A model generated the notes under the pieces. It searched no databases, was not told where the DNA came from, and was given only the letters and a program-made list of their open reading frames with translations. Below, in pieces: positions 50,387 to 59,165 of a stretch of 64,000 nt of DNA (within the stretch, counting starts at the first letter, position 1; each line of letters begins with the position of its first letter). The stretch spans positions 1,102,995 through 1,166,994 of the forward strand of contig AP023053.1 in NCBI GenBank assembly GCA_019703815.1, written 5' to 3'. Position numbers and translations under genes: made by a program. The DNA is from Thaumasiovibrio occultus. Its GTDB lineage: Bacteria; Pseudomonadota; Gammaproteobacteria; Enterobacterales; Vibrionaceae.

Positions 50387-51994
50387 ATGAATTCGATGTT
50401 CCAAAAATCACTAGATAACTCGCTGATCGCTTTCCTAGACAGTGCCGAGGTTCAACACGCATTGCCACAGATCCGTCGTGGTATTGAGCGCGAAATGCTA
50501 CGTACGACGCCACACGGCGCTTTAGCAGATTCATCGCACCCACATGGCCTAGGCTCGGCGCTGACCCACCCGTACATCACAACGGATTTCGCCGAAAGTC
50601 AGCTTGAGCTTGTCACCCCAGCGACCACCGATCGCGATGAGTTGTACCAAACTCTGGCGACGCTTCACCATGCCGTGGCGCGTCAGCTCGAAAACGCCGA
50701 GTTAGTCTGGAGTGCCAGCATGCCGCCGGCCCTGCCAAGCGAAGAGGCGATCCGCATTGGTGATTACGGCAGCTCGAATGCTGGCAGCCTAAAGCGTCGT
50801 TATCGTGAAGGCTTGGCGAACCGCTACGGCAAGCGAATGCAGATGATCTCTGGCATCCACTATAACTTCTCGTTACCGACCGCATTTTGGCAAGCGCTAC
50901 ATGCCTTTGAGCAACGTCCATTAACCTTGGAAGAGTTCACCTCAGAGCGTTACTTTCATTTGATCCGCAACGTATTGCGTTATGGCTGGATCATGCCTTA
51001 CTTGTTTGGCGCATCCCCAACCGCTGACGCGAGCTATTTGGCCAATCAACACGCGCTCCCTGACGGGATCTTACCTTGGGACGACTCCACCATTTACGGG
51101 CCGTGGGCGACCTCGCTGCGCACCAGCAATTTGGGTTACAGCAGTGCAGAGCAATCGCGTTACCCGCTTCGTTTTGATAGCCGCCAGACCTATCTGGCCG
51201 ATCTATGCCGGGTGTTAAAACAGCCTAGTGAGCGCTATACCCACCTCGATACCGAACAACAACTTAACGGTGCGGTATTGCAGCTAGAAAACGAGCTCTA
51301 CGGCTCTATTCGCCCGAAAATTGTCAATGCCGAACTGCGCCCGATTGTGGCGATGCAGCGTCACGGCGTTCAGTACGTGGAACTGCGTAGTGTCGATAAC
51401 AATCCGTACTTGGCTTATGGTATCGACCAACACCAAGGCAACTTCCTCGATGCATTCCTGACGTTCTGCGCGCTGATGCCAAGCCCGGAAATCAGCGATG
51501 AAGAGCGCCAGATCATCGCCACGCGCCAAGAGATTGTATCGCGCCAAGGCCGTCAGCCTAATTTGCACCTGCCTACACTGGAAGGTGACATGGCGTTGCA
51601 AACACTGGGGTTAGCGCTGACCACCGCGATGCAGCCGATCGCCGCCGCGCTCGATAGCGCCTATGGTACAGCTGGCTACCAATTAAGTTTGCAGCATCAA
51701 GCAGATAAATTTGCCGACAGCGAACTGACGCCGTCGGCACAATTGCTGACCGAGATGAAAGCGGAAAACGTGGGCCACGTTGCAAAGCTGACCGCACTGT
51801 CACGCGCACATCTCGCCCATTATCACCAGCAAGGTTTAACGCCAGAATCGGCCGATTACTTCGAGCAACTCGCGACGGAATCGCTAGCAAATCAAACGGC
51901 GCTAGAGAACGAGCCTCAACCTAGCTTTGAGCAGTTCTTCGCGCAAAAGTACCAGCTTGATTGCGGCTGCGAACCATTACAACAGGCGGGGTGA
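50387..51994 (+). CDS. gshA: Glutamate-cysteine ligase
   Basis: The 535-residue product is of the bacterial GshA type: ALPQIRRGIEREMLRTTPHG, HPYITTDFAESQLELVTPAT, LKRRYREGLANRYGKRMQMISGIHYNFSLP and LGYSSAEQSRYP. It ligates glutamate and cysteine with ATP, the first step of glutathione synthesis. The length fits E. coli GshA (518). It is quite unlike my memory of the housekeeping Vibrio GshA N-terminus, so it may be a second copy. The next gene starts four bases after its stop, which shows tight coupling with the exporter genes. Confidence 0.9.
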   Translation: MNSMFQKSLDNSLIAFLDSAEVQHALPQIRRGIEREMLRTTPHGALADSSHPHGLGSALTHPYITTDFAESQLELVTPATTDRDELYQTLATLHHAVARQLENAELVWSASMPPALPSEEAIRIGDYGSSNAGSLKRRYREGLANRYGKRMQMISGIHYNFSLPTAFWQALHAFEQRPLTLEEFTSERYFHLIRNVLRYGWIMPYLFGASPTADASYLANQHALPDGILPWDDSTIYGPWATSLRTSNLGYSSAEQSRYPLRFDSRQTYLADLCRVLKQPSERYTHLDTEQQLNGAVLQLENELYGSIRPKIVNAELRPIVAMQRHGVQYVELRSVDNNPYLAYGIDQHQGNFLDAFLTFCALMPSPEISDEERQIIATRQEIVSRQGRQPNLHLPTLEGDMALQTLGLALTTAMQPIAAALDSAYGTAGYQLSLQHQADKFADSELTPSAQLLTEMKAENVGHVAKLTALSRAHLAHYHQQGLTPESADYFEQLATESLANQTALENEPQPSFEQFFAQKYQLDCGCEPLQQAG

Positions 51995-51997
51995 ACC

Positions 51998-53821
51998 GTG
52001 ATTTTACTTTGGCAACTGCGCCGTTATCTCAAGCTCTTTTGGCGCCAATACGCCGTCGCGATTGTGGTGCTGCAAATTGTCGCGCTGTTAAACCTGACCC
52101 CGTCATGGTTGGTCGGGCGAATTGTCGACGCAATTTCCAGCGGCACCTTAACTCAGCGCCAATTGTTGATCTATTTGGCTGGGATTTTCGCTGCCGCCAT
52201 CAGCATGTATGGCTTACGGTATGTGTGGCAAAGCCAACTTTATGGCGCAGCGGTCGGGATCTCCCGCACCTTGCGTAGTGAGTTGTTTGCTAAGTTCACC
52301 ACCCTATCGGCGTCGTTTTACGAGCGGCATAGCACGGGCGATTTAATGGCCCATGCCACCAACGATTTGAACGCCGTCGAAGAAGCCTCCGGCATCGGCG
52401 TGATGACCATGGTGGACTCACTGATCGCCGGTCTCACCGTGATTGGCGGCATGATCTTGGTGGTCAACGGCAAATTAACGGCGGTCGCACTGCTGCCCTT
52501 CCCGCTGTTGGTGATGATCACCCATCGCTATGGCAAAAAACTCCACCAGCGCTTTCACCATGCTCAGGCGATGTTCTCTCACTTGAGCGAAGAGACCCGT
52601 GAAACCGTGTCTGGGATCCGTGCGGTACGCTCACACGGCATTCATACGCGACAAGAGCAGCGGTTTGTCGATAGCGCCAACAACGCGATGGCAGCGAACC
52701 TTGATGTCGCCAAAGTTGACGCCGCTTTTGCGCCAACCATCCAACTGGTGTACGGCGTATCGTTCGCAATTTCTGTTGGGTTTGGTGCGTGGATGATCCA
52801 CAACGGCGAGCTAAGCGTTGGCCTCTTTACCACCTTTACGCTCTACCTTGCGCAATTGCTCGGGCCGTTCCTGCAATTTGGGTGGCAATTTAATATTTTC
52901 CAGCGTGGCCGCACCTCTTGGCAACGTTTGGAGCGTCTGTTTTCCCAAACGCCAACCGTGATCGAAGGCGATCAAACACTGCCTCCTAGCACATCGATGG
53001 ATGTCACGGTCAATATTGGCGCGTTTCAGTACCCAAGCGGCACGCGTCCCGCGCTAAAGGACATTCATCTGACCATCCCGGCGGGTAGCGTTCTTGGGAT
53101 CACTGGCCCTACGGGTAGCGGTAAATCCACCTTGTTGCAGTTGCTGCTGCGCCAATATGCGTTGAATCTCCCAGCGCAAGAAGCTGATCAGTTCGCGCAG
53201 AACGGCAACCAAATTCACCTTAACGGTATGGCGATTGATGCCCTGACCTTTGCGTCGCTGCGTCAACAGATCGCGTGGGTGCCACAAAAGCCGTTGCTGT
53301 TTTCTGGCTCGATTGCCGAGAACATCGCGCTCGCCAAACCAGATGCTAGCCTAGATGAGATCGTTAAAATGGCCGATATAGCGGGTATCCGCAGTGAAAT
53401 TGAAGCCATGCCAGAAGGTTTCCAGACACAGCTAACCGAAAACGGCGCTAACTTGTCGGGAGGACAAAAACAACGTGTAGCGATCGCCCGCGCGTTGCTC
53501 GCCGATGCGCCAATTTTGCTTCTCGACGATCCTTTCAGTGCGTTAGATATGAAAACCGAAAGCTTGGTGCGCCGTAACTTAAAACGCTACTGCCATACCG
53601 CAAGCGGCGGTAAAACCGTGTTGTTGATCACCCAGCGCCTCGAAAACCTCACCGATGCCGATCAAATCATCGTGCTAGACGACGGCGAGATCAGCGAGCA
53701 CGGCAATCACACCGAGCTAATGCGCAACCAAGCGTGGTATCACACGGTTTACCAACGCCAAGCCGCAAGCGCGGCGGATCGCGACGCTCATTCATCATCA
53801 ACCCCAATCGCGTCGGAGTAA
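51998..53821 (+). CDS. ABC exporter half-transporter, MdlA-like (degenerate Walker B)
   Basis: Six membrane helices (to about residue 300) precede an ATPase domain with Walker A GPTGSGKST (about 370), a canonical signature LSGGQKQR (about 486) and Walker B ILLLDDP. In Walker B the catalytic Glu is replaced by Asp, as in E. coli MdlA. It starts at GTG 51998 with GGGTGAACC upstream, immediately after gshA. With the next gene it should form a heterodimeric exporter in the inner membrane. The likely cargo, a glutathione-type thiol, is inferred from the operon. Confidence 0.88.
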   Translation: MILLWQLRRYLKLFWRQYAVAIVVLQIVALLNLTPSWLVGRIVDAISSGTLTQRQLLIYLAGIFAAAISMYGLRYVWQSQLYGAAVGISRTLRSELFAKFTTLSASFYERHSTGDLMAHATNDLNAVEEASGIGVMTMVDSLIAGLTVIGGMILVVNGKLTAVALLPFPLLVMITHRYGKKLHQRFHHAQAMFSHLSEETRETVSGIRAVRSHGIHTRQEQRFVDSANNAMAANLDVAKVDAAFAPTIQLVYGVSFAISVGFGAWMIHNGELSVGLFTTFTLYLAQLLGPFLQFGWQFNIFQRGRTSWQRLERLFSQTPTVIEGDQTLPPSTSMDVTVNIGAFQYPSGTRPALKDIHLTIPAGSVLGITGPTGSGKSTLLQLLLRQYALNLPAQEADQFAQNGNQIHLNGMAIDALTFASLRQQIAWVPQKPLLFSGSIAENIALAKPDASLDEIVKMADIAGIRSEIEAMPEGFQTQLTENGANLSGGQKQRVAIARALLADAPILLLDDPFSALDMKTESLVRRNLKRYCHTASGGKTVLLITQRLENLTDADQIIVLDDGEISEHGNHTELMRNQAWYHTVYQRQAASAADRDAHSSSTPIASE

Positions 53822-53823
53822 TT

Positions 53824-55689
53824 ATGTCGAAAACACACGCTACTAAAAGCCAAGACGTCGATTTGGATCAAGCGCAGCACAGCGATCGCTTTTTGTTCCG
53901 CCGCCTGTTTGCTTATTCCCTGCCGCATAAAACCCGTTTTCTGTTCGCATTTGCTCTGTTGGCCCTCGCCGTCAGCGCAGAAATGGCGATCCCGTGGACG
54001 GTGAAAACCATCATAGATACCGTCGTCACCAGTGACACCTACTCGTGGCAACGCTTGTTATCGCTATCGACCTTGGTGATTGGCCTGTATCTGCTGTCAT
54101 CCATGCTGACGTATCGCCAAGCCATCGCGTTTCGCCACGGCGCCCTTTTGGTGGTGCGTGATGTGCGCCATCAACTGTTCCGTCACTTGTTGCATTTTCC
54201 GATCCGTACCTTTGATAACAATCCGGCGGGTAAGTTAGTTTCTTACGTTACCAACGACACCGAATCGCTGCGTGAAATGTATGTCTCAACCGTGCCGACC
54301 ATCTTGCAAGGCGCACTGCGGATCGGCGCGATCTTTACCGCAATGGCGCTGCTGGATTGGCGATTGATGTTGATGAGCTTAGTGCTGATCCCCACTCTGC
54401 TGCTGACCATGCATCTGTATCGCAAGATCTCGATGACCGTATTTGATGGCATTCGTACCCAAGTCAGCCATATCACCGGCAGTATCAATGAGACCTTACA
54501 AGGGATCAGCCTGATCCAAGCGTTCAACCAAGAAAAGCATTTTCAGGCCAAGTTTGAACAAGAGAACCAGCGCTGGTTTGCGTTTCGCACTCGCTCTATC
54601 GCCATTGATAGTTTGTTGCTGGCACCGTTCACTCGCTTGGTGTCCGCCTGCGCCACATTGGGCGTTGTCGCTTGGTTTGCAACGGGCTCACTGGAGAGCG
54701 CAGTCGAAATTGGTACCTTGTACGCCTTTTTGAGCTATATCGAGCGTTTTATCGACCCGTTCCGCCAACTATCGATGGAGCTGCGCAAACTGCAAGTCGC
54801 GACCGTCGCCTCTAAGCGGATCTTCAGTTTGCTGGATGAAGCGCCAGCGTTAGCAACCGCCGATGAGCATGTAGCGCCGACGGCACTCAAACACCACGAT
54901 ATTGCGTTCAAAAATGTCAGTTTCAGTTACCACGACACCGACACGCCGAGCGATGCGCAAACCGTATTGAAATCGATCGACTTCACCGCAAAAGCAGGCA
55001 GCTTCACCGCAATTGTCGGCCATACCGGAAGCGGAAAAAGCTCGATCATTAACCTCTTGATGCGTTTTTATCAGCCGCAAAATGGCGAGATCTTGATCGG
55101 TGAACAACCGCTGGCTCAGCTGCCCGAACGTCAGCTGCGCCAACTGTTTGGCTTGGTTTCACAAGACCCGACCATTTTCAGTGGCACCATTGCAGACAAT
55201 ATCCATCTCACTGCGAGTGAGCCGGATACCGACACGGTGATCAGTGCGGCCGAGCAAGTCAGTGCAGCCAAGTTTATTTCGCGGCTACCCGACGGGTACG
55301 AGCATCAACCGGTTAACGGTGGCGCGACGTTCTCGGTGGGTGAGCGTCAATTGATCGCCCTTGCTCGTGTCGTCGCCCATCAGCCCGCCATTGTGCTGCT
55401 CGATGAAGCCACTGCCAACATTGATAGCGATACCGAAGAAGCGGTCAAAGCGGCGATTGCCAATATTCAAGGCGGTAGCACAGTGATCGCTGTCGCCCAC
55501 CGCTTATCCACGGTGCAGCACGCCGATCAAATCTTGGTGATGAACCAAGGAAAGATTGTCCAGCGCGGTACCCATGATCAATTAGTGGCGCAGAAGGGTG
55601 ACTATCGCGAGCTCTATCTGGCGCAAAAAGCCCAACACGATGATGACGTCGCGCAGAGCGAGCTAGGCTTAACTGACGCAATTGCATAA
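53824..55689 (+). CDS. ABC exporter half-transporter, MdlB-like (degenerate signature)
   Basis: The 621-residue protein has six membrane helices, Walker A GHTGSGKSS (about 399), Walker B IVLLDEATANIDSDTE with an intact catalytic Glu, and a variant signature FSVGERQL in place of LSGGQ. This complements its partner, whose Walker B is degenerate and signature intact. The heterodimer would therefore have one consensus and one degenerate ATP site, as in MdlAB/TM287-288-type exporters. It begins two bases after the stop of the first half. The frame is open upstream, but ATG 53824 is the natural start. Confidence 0.88.
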   Translation: MSKTHATKSQDVDLDQAQHSDRFLFRRLFAYSLPHKTRFLFAFALLALAVSAEMAIPWTVKTIIDTVVTSDTYSWQRLLSLSTLVIGLYLLSSMLTYRQAIAFRHGALLVVRDVRHQLFRHLLHFPIRTFDNNPAGKLVSYVTNDTESLREMYVSTVPTILQGALRIGAIFTAMALLDWRLMLMSLVLIPTLLLTMHLYRKISMTVFDGIRTQVSHITGSINETLQGISLIQAFNQEKHFQAKFEQENQRWFAFRTRSIAIDSLLLAPFTRLVSACATLGVVAWFATGSLESAVEIGTLYAFLSYIERFIDPFRQLSMELRKLQVATVASKRIFSLLDEAPALATADEHVAPTALKHHDIAFKNVSFSYHDTDTPSDAQTVLKSIDFTAKAGSFTAIVGHTGSGKSSIINLLMRFYQPQNGEILIGEQPLAQLPERQLRQLFGLVSQDPTIFSGTIADNIHLTASEPDTDTVISAAEQVSAAKFISRLPDGYEHQPVNGGATFSVGERQLIALARVVAHQPAIVLLDEATANIDSDTEEAVKAAIANIQGGSTVIAVAHRLSTVQHADQILVMNQGKIVQRGTHDQLVAQKGDYRELYLAQKAQHDDDVAQSELGLTDAIA

Positions 55690-55764
55690 CGCCAGTGCCT
55701 GTGTATCAGCCGCGAAAGCTGGCTCAGTACGCAGGCGCTGAACACCTTTAGAAGTGAAAGAAGT

Positions 55765-57237
55765 ATGAACACTCAAACAATGCCGTTGATTCCCCAACAT
55801 GTGGTCGAAGATCTGTGTGAATGGGCCATTATGCATGGCGTGGCAATCAAAAACCCTAACAACACTGCACGCCACTGCCCGTTCAGCGTTGCGCCAATGA
55901 CCATCGAGCGCGATGTCTACCAACATCTGCTAACCGTCACCCCGCTGATCAGCAAACTCGTTAGTGCGGTGTCGGAAGATCATGACTACCTGCAAGCGTC
56001 ACTGCGTAAAATGGCCGATGCCGATCCCTTTTTCGACCGTCTAATGGAATTGCACCATCAGGCCCATTGTGCCGGTGGCGAAAAACCGGCCCGCGAGCCA
56101 CTGCTATTGATGCGCACCGACTATATGGACGACCGCCGCGATGGTGCCAAAGTGATCGAGTTTAATGGTATCGCGGCAGGTATGGGACCGTTTGGCCAAC
56201 GCGCCGCCGAGCTGCACAACTATGTGCGTGAGCAATGGCCATCGGTGTATAACCAATGGGTTGAAGATACCACCGCGCAGCCAGCCGCCAACAAAGGGCT
56301 GGAGCAATTGGCGCTGGGGATCGCCACCGCCGCGCGGAAAATCAAAGCCGATTTTAACGAAGATGGCCAACCGCTGTTTGTGATGGTGGTGCAAAAGCAT
56401 GAAGACAATGTCTACGATCAGCACTTGTTGGAAGTTGAGCTGCAACGTTTAGGCATCAAAACCGTCCGTCGCACCTTCGATCAACTCTACGCTCAGCTCT
56501 CAAGCGGGGAAGACCAACGCTTAATGCTGCAAGAACTCGGTGGTGTCGATGTGGTGTATCTACGTGCAGGCTATCAGCTGGCGGACTACTGCGCCCCAGA
56601 GCTTGACGGAGAAGGGGATGCTGCCAGCGCCAATTGTTGTCGCACCTTAAGCCTGACCCGTTTGTTTATCGAGCAGCACCGCGTAGCGGTTAACGCCACC
56701 TTGAGCCAACAACTGGCGACCAGCAAATCAATGCAAATGATCCTCACGCTAATGCCAGCAGAAGAGTATCAGCGTTGGGGCTTAACCTTAGAAGAAGCCC
56801 AGTTAGTGAAAAGCGTGCTGGCGGAAATGAAGCCAGTTAATGCCCAGAGCATTACGTGGTTTAAAAACGCTGCCAATATCAACGAGTGGGTGCTAAAAAA
56901 CCAAGGTGAAGGCGGTGGTCACTGCATTTTCGCCGACGATATCTTACCCACGCTAGAAGCGCTGCCTGCGAAGGAATACGACGCATGGGCGTTGATGCAA
57001 CGCTTGTACCCGCATGAGCGTGACACCGCCACGGTGGCAGTGCGTGACGCCAGCACCAGCCAAGTCGATGATTTAGTTAGCGAGATTGGTCTGTTTACCG
57101 CACATTTCAACGGCGAGCCTGTCACCGACTTTGACGGTTACGCCGGCTACTTGATCCGCAGCAAACCCGCGCGTGAAAACGAAGGCGGGATCCACAGCGG
57201 CAAAGGGATTTTAGACTCACTCATTTTGATTGATTAA
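55765..57237 (+). CDS. Eukaryotic-type glutathione synthetase
   Basis: The 490-residue product matches the eukaryotic glutathione synthetase family (human enzyme 474 residues), not bacterial GshB (about 315). Landmarks are LLLMRTDYMDD, KVIEFNGIAAGMGPFGQRAAEL (like IEINTISASFGGL), VDVVYLRAGY, LKNQGEGGGHCIFADD (the glycine-rich ATP loop) and ARENEGGIHSGKGILDSLIL near the end (like ENEGG). It joins gamma-glutamylcysteine and glycine. It lies 75 bases after the exporter genes on the same strand, so the operon encodes synthesis and export. A different terminal amino acid cannot be excluded. Confidence 0.88.
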   Translation: MNTQTMPLIPQHVVEDLCEWAIMHGVAIKNPNNTARHCPFSVAPMTIERDVYQHLLTVTPLISKLVSAVSEDHDYLQASLRKMADADPFFDRLMELHHQAHCAGGEKPAREPLLLMRTDYMDDRRDGAKVIEFNGIAAGMGPFGQRAAELHNYVREQWPSVYNQWVEDTTAQPAANKGLEQLALGIATAARKIKADFNEDGQPLFVMVVQKHEDNVYDQHLLEVELQRLGIKTVRRTFDQLYAQLSSGEDQRLMLQELGGVDVVYLRAGYQLADYCAPELDGEGDAASANCCRTLSLTRLFIEQHRVAVNATLSQQLATSKSMQMILTLMPAEEYQRWGLTLEEAQLVKSVLAEMKPVNAQSITWFKNAANINEWVLKNQGEGGGHCIFADDILPTLEALPAKEYDAWALMQRLYPHERDTATVAVRDASTSQVDDLVSEIGLFTAHFNGEPVTDFDGYAGYLIRSKPARENEGGIHSGKGILDSLILID

Positions 57238-57273
57238 GGCGACAGCTGCTTATTCTGCTTTTCTTGCTACCTC

Positions 57274-57301
57274 TTCACCACCGATAAACGTCGGTGGTGA
57301 A
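57274..57301. terminator. Hairpin after the glutathione operon
   Basis: TTCACCACCGA (57274-57284) pairs perfectly with TCGGTGGTGAA (57291-57301) over 11 bp. It lies 37 bases after the synthetase stop and just beyond the stop of the converging small gene. T-runs are weak on both sides. Confidence 0.65.
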
Positions 57302-57304
57302 AAC

Positions 57305-57550
57305 TCAGCTCAGCTGATTGATAAGCGCGACGATATCCTCTTCGCGCTTTTTACTGCCCAGCAACTGCTGCTCCTGATAGGGCCCTCGATAAATATCAAC
57401 CCAACCGCGATCGCAATGCAGTGTAACGAGATGCTCACGGTAAGCCAGCACCGCCGCCCAGCCCATTCCCGCCAGCTGATAGTCAGTCACTTCCCAATCT
57501 TGGGCTGTTAAGCGCAACACGTTTATCAATTTTTCATTGTATTCAACCAT
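57305..57550 (-). CDS. Small hypothetical protein
   Basis: The product reads MVEYNEKLINVLRLTAQDWE, GWAAVLAYREHLVTLHCDRGWVDIYRG and ends REEDIVALINQLS. I use ATG 57550, six bases after GGGG; the frame continues upstream to a GTG at 57598 and the longer form is possible. It is soluble with a beta-strand core. I recognise no family. It converges on the glutathione operon. Confidence 0.58.
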   Translation of the reverse strand: MVEYNEKLINVLRLTAQDWEVTDYQLAGMGWAAVLAYREHLVTLHCDRGWVDIYRGPYQEQQLLGSKKREEDIVALINQLS

Positions 57551-57598
57551 TTTCATCCCCGATTGAATAAAGTCGACGATACGAAACTCTCGCTCCAC

Positions 57599-57904
57599 GC
57601 CGGGTTAGCGTCGTAAAGCCATCCGCGCACTAAACCACGAATTCACTTCGCATTATCTGCCCAAATAACACATAAGGCATCTAAAACGCGCTCCATTGTT
57701 GATCTCGCCGACAACTCGACAGCTCATACCCAAAGGTTAAACAGCCAAGTTACCGTGATTCGAACTCACCGCCTAAAACACATCAAAACAGAAAAGTAGA
57801 CACAACTGACTACATTTCAACCTTGTTCAGGCCGAGGCAAGGCTTATTGCGTTAATGTACGCATTAATTGATTAAAGAATGGTCGAAACACAGGGAGAAA
57901 AGCG
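57599..57904. other. Intergenic stretch upstream of a secreted-protein gene
   Basis: I see no gene here. Close to its right end lies TTAATG-TACG-CATTAA (57852-57867), an inverted repeat about 40 bases before the gene start, which could be an operator. Confidence 0.5.
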
Positions 57905-58279
57905 ATGCGACACACACTAGTTTTACTGGCGCTGATTGCCACACCGAGCCTTGCACTGGAAACCTCATCCTTAATCGATGGCAGTTGGCGCGATGCCAAA
58001 CAGCAATGCCGCCAAGACGCCCGCCTGTTATTGCAAGAAGACTTTAACCAAGTCTCTCACTTACGTGATGAAGATTCCGTCGCCTTACCCGGTAGAGAAG
58101 AATTCGTGAGCCGCGGCCACTTTGTGGTGGGTAATCGCCGCAAAGTACACATGGTATGTACCGGAAAAGCGGTGGGCGATCGTGGCTTTGAGCGGATTAT
58201 AGTAGATACCTTACGTCTGGGTGATGATGTCTACCAGTGGCACCCGCTAACCGGCGATTATCGTCTAACAAGGCGCTAG
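57905..58279 (+). CDS. Secreted hypothetical protein
   Basis: MRHTLVLLALIATPSLALET is a signal peptide. The 105-residue mature part contains WRDAKQQCRQDARLLLQED, FVSRGHFVVGNRRKVHMVCTGKAVGDRGFERI and VYQWHPLTGDYRLTRR, with two cysteines likely paired. GGGAGAAAAGCG precedes the ATG. It is a periplasmic or exported protein of unknown role. No family recognised. Confidence 0.7.
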   Translation: MRHTLVLLALIATPSLALETSSLIDGSWRDAKQQCRQDARLLLQEDFNQVSHLRDEDSVALPGREEFVSRGHFVVGNRRKVHMVCTGKAVGDRGFERIIVDTLRLGDDVYQWHPLTGDYRLTRR

Positions 58280-58480
58280 AATTTGGTGACTTTGTTGTCA
58301 AGCCTTAAAGACATAAATTAAGATTAGTCCAAGCTCGTAATGTAAATAATGTTCGACATTTACCCGAGTTTGGGATCTTTTGCCACGAAGTGAGGATAGA
58401 TTGCAGGATTACATGGACTTAAACTAGGGATATAAGGCATTTTCCTAAACACGATCTTCAATATATAGAGCAACAACCTA

Positions 58481-58954
58481 ATGGCCAAAATAAGCCGTGC
58501 TGAACGCGAAGCTAACAAACAGCGATTTGACGCACTTGTCTTAAATATTTTTCTGCTAGAAGGCTGGGAAGCCGTCACTCTTACCCGCTTGGCGCAAGAA
58601 ACAGGGACCCGAATGAGTACCCTGCAAGGCTATTATCCAACGAGACGTGATCTAGGTAATGCCTTGACTGGTAAAGTGTTCCCGCATTTTTTATCTGAGC
58701 TTAACTTTGAATCAGAGAAAAGTTTCCGTGACAGTTGGATGCACGCATTAGCTCATAACAACATTTTCCGCGGTGTGATCACCTTGCTCCTTGAGAGTTG
58801 CGTGATGACAGACACCCCCGAAGCGGCCTATCAAGGTTTGCTACGGTTAAAACAGCTATGCCAAGACAGTTTTGGCGACGAGCACATCATCAACTGTATT
58901 CTTGGTGAAAGCGTCGTTTATTTGGCAAGCCAAACGCCCGCGAGCAAAAGTTAG
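58481..58954 (+). CDS. TetR family transcriptional regulator
   Basis: The N-terminal helix-turn-helix reads FDALVLNIFLLEGWEAVTLTRLAQETGTRMSTLQGYYPTRRDLGN, the classic TetR arrangement. The remaining 110 residues are the ligand and dimer part, shorter than usual (157 residues in total). No ribosome site is clear. It may regulate the M20 amidohydrolase gene downstream or a distant target. An AT-rich gap with no clear operator lies upstream. Confidence 0.84.
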   Translation: MAKISRAEREANKQRFDALVLNIFLLEGWEAVTLTRLAQETGTRMSTLQGYYPTRRDLGNALTGKVFPHFLSELNFESEKSFRDSWMHALAHNNIFRGVITLLLESCVMTDTPEAAYQGLLRLKQLCQDSFGDEHIINCILGESVVYLASQTPASKS

Positions 58955-59165
58955 AGCACTTCGTTTATTCTCCTGCACCACTCTTTCTTCTCTATTAAAA
59001 TGAAGACGTTAAATCCTTAACGTCTTCGTATTCAATGCTAAAGCCGATTGTCTCGTTGCGTTCTGTATATCAGGGCACAAATTGCACCTGTGCTATTTAA
59101 CCATCGTACAAGCTACTATTTAATGACCAAACGCATCGCTTTAGCGCGCCTGTTAGGAGTTGCCC

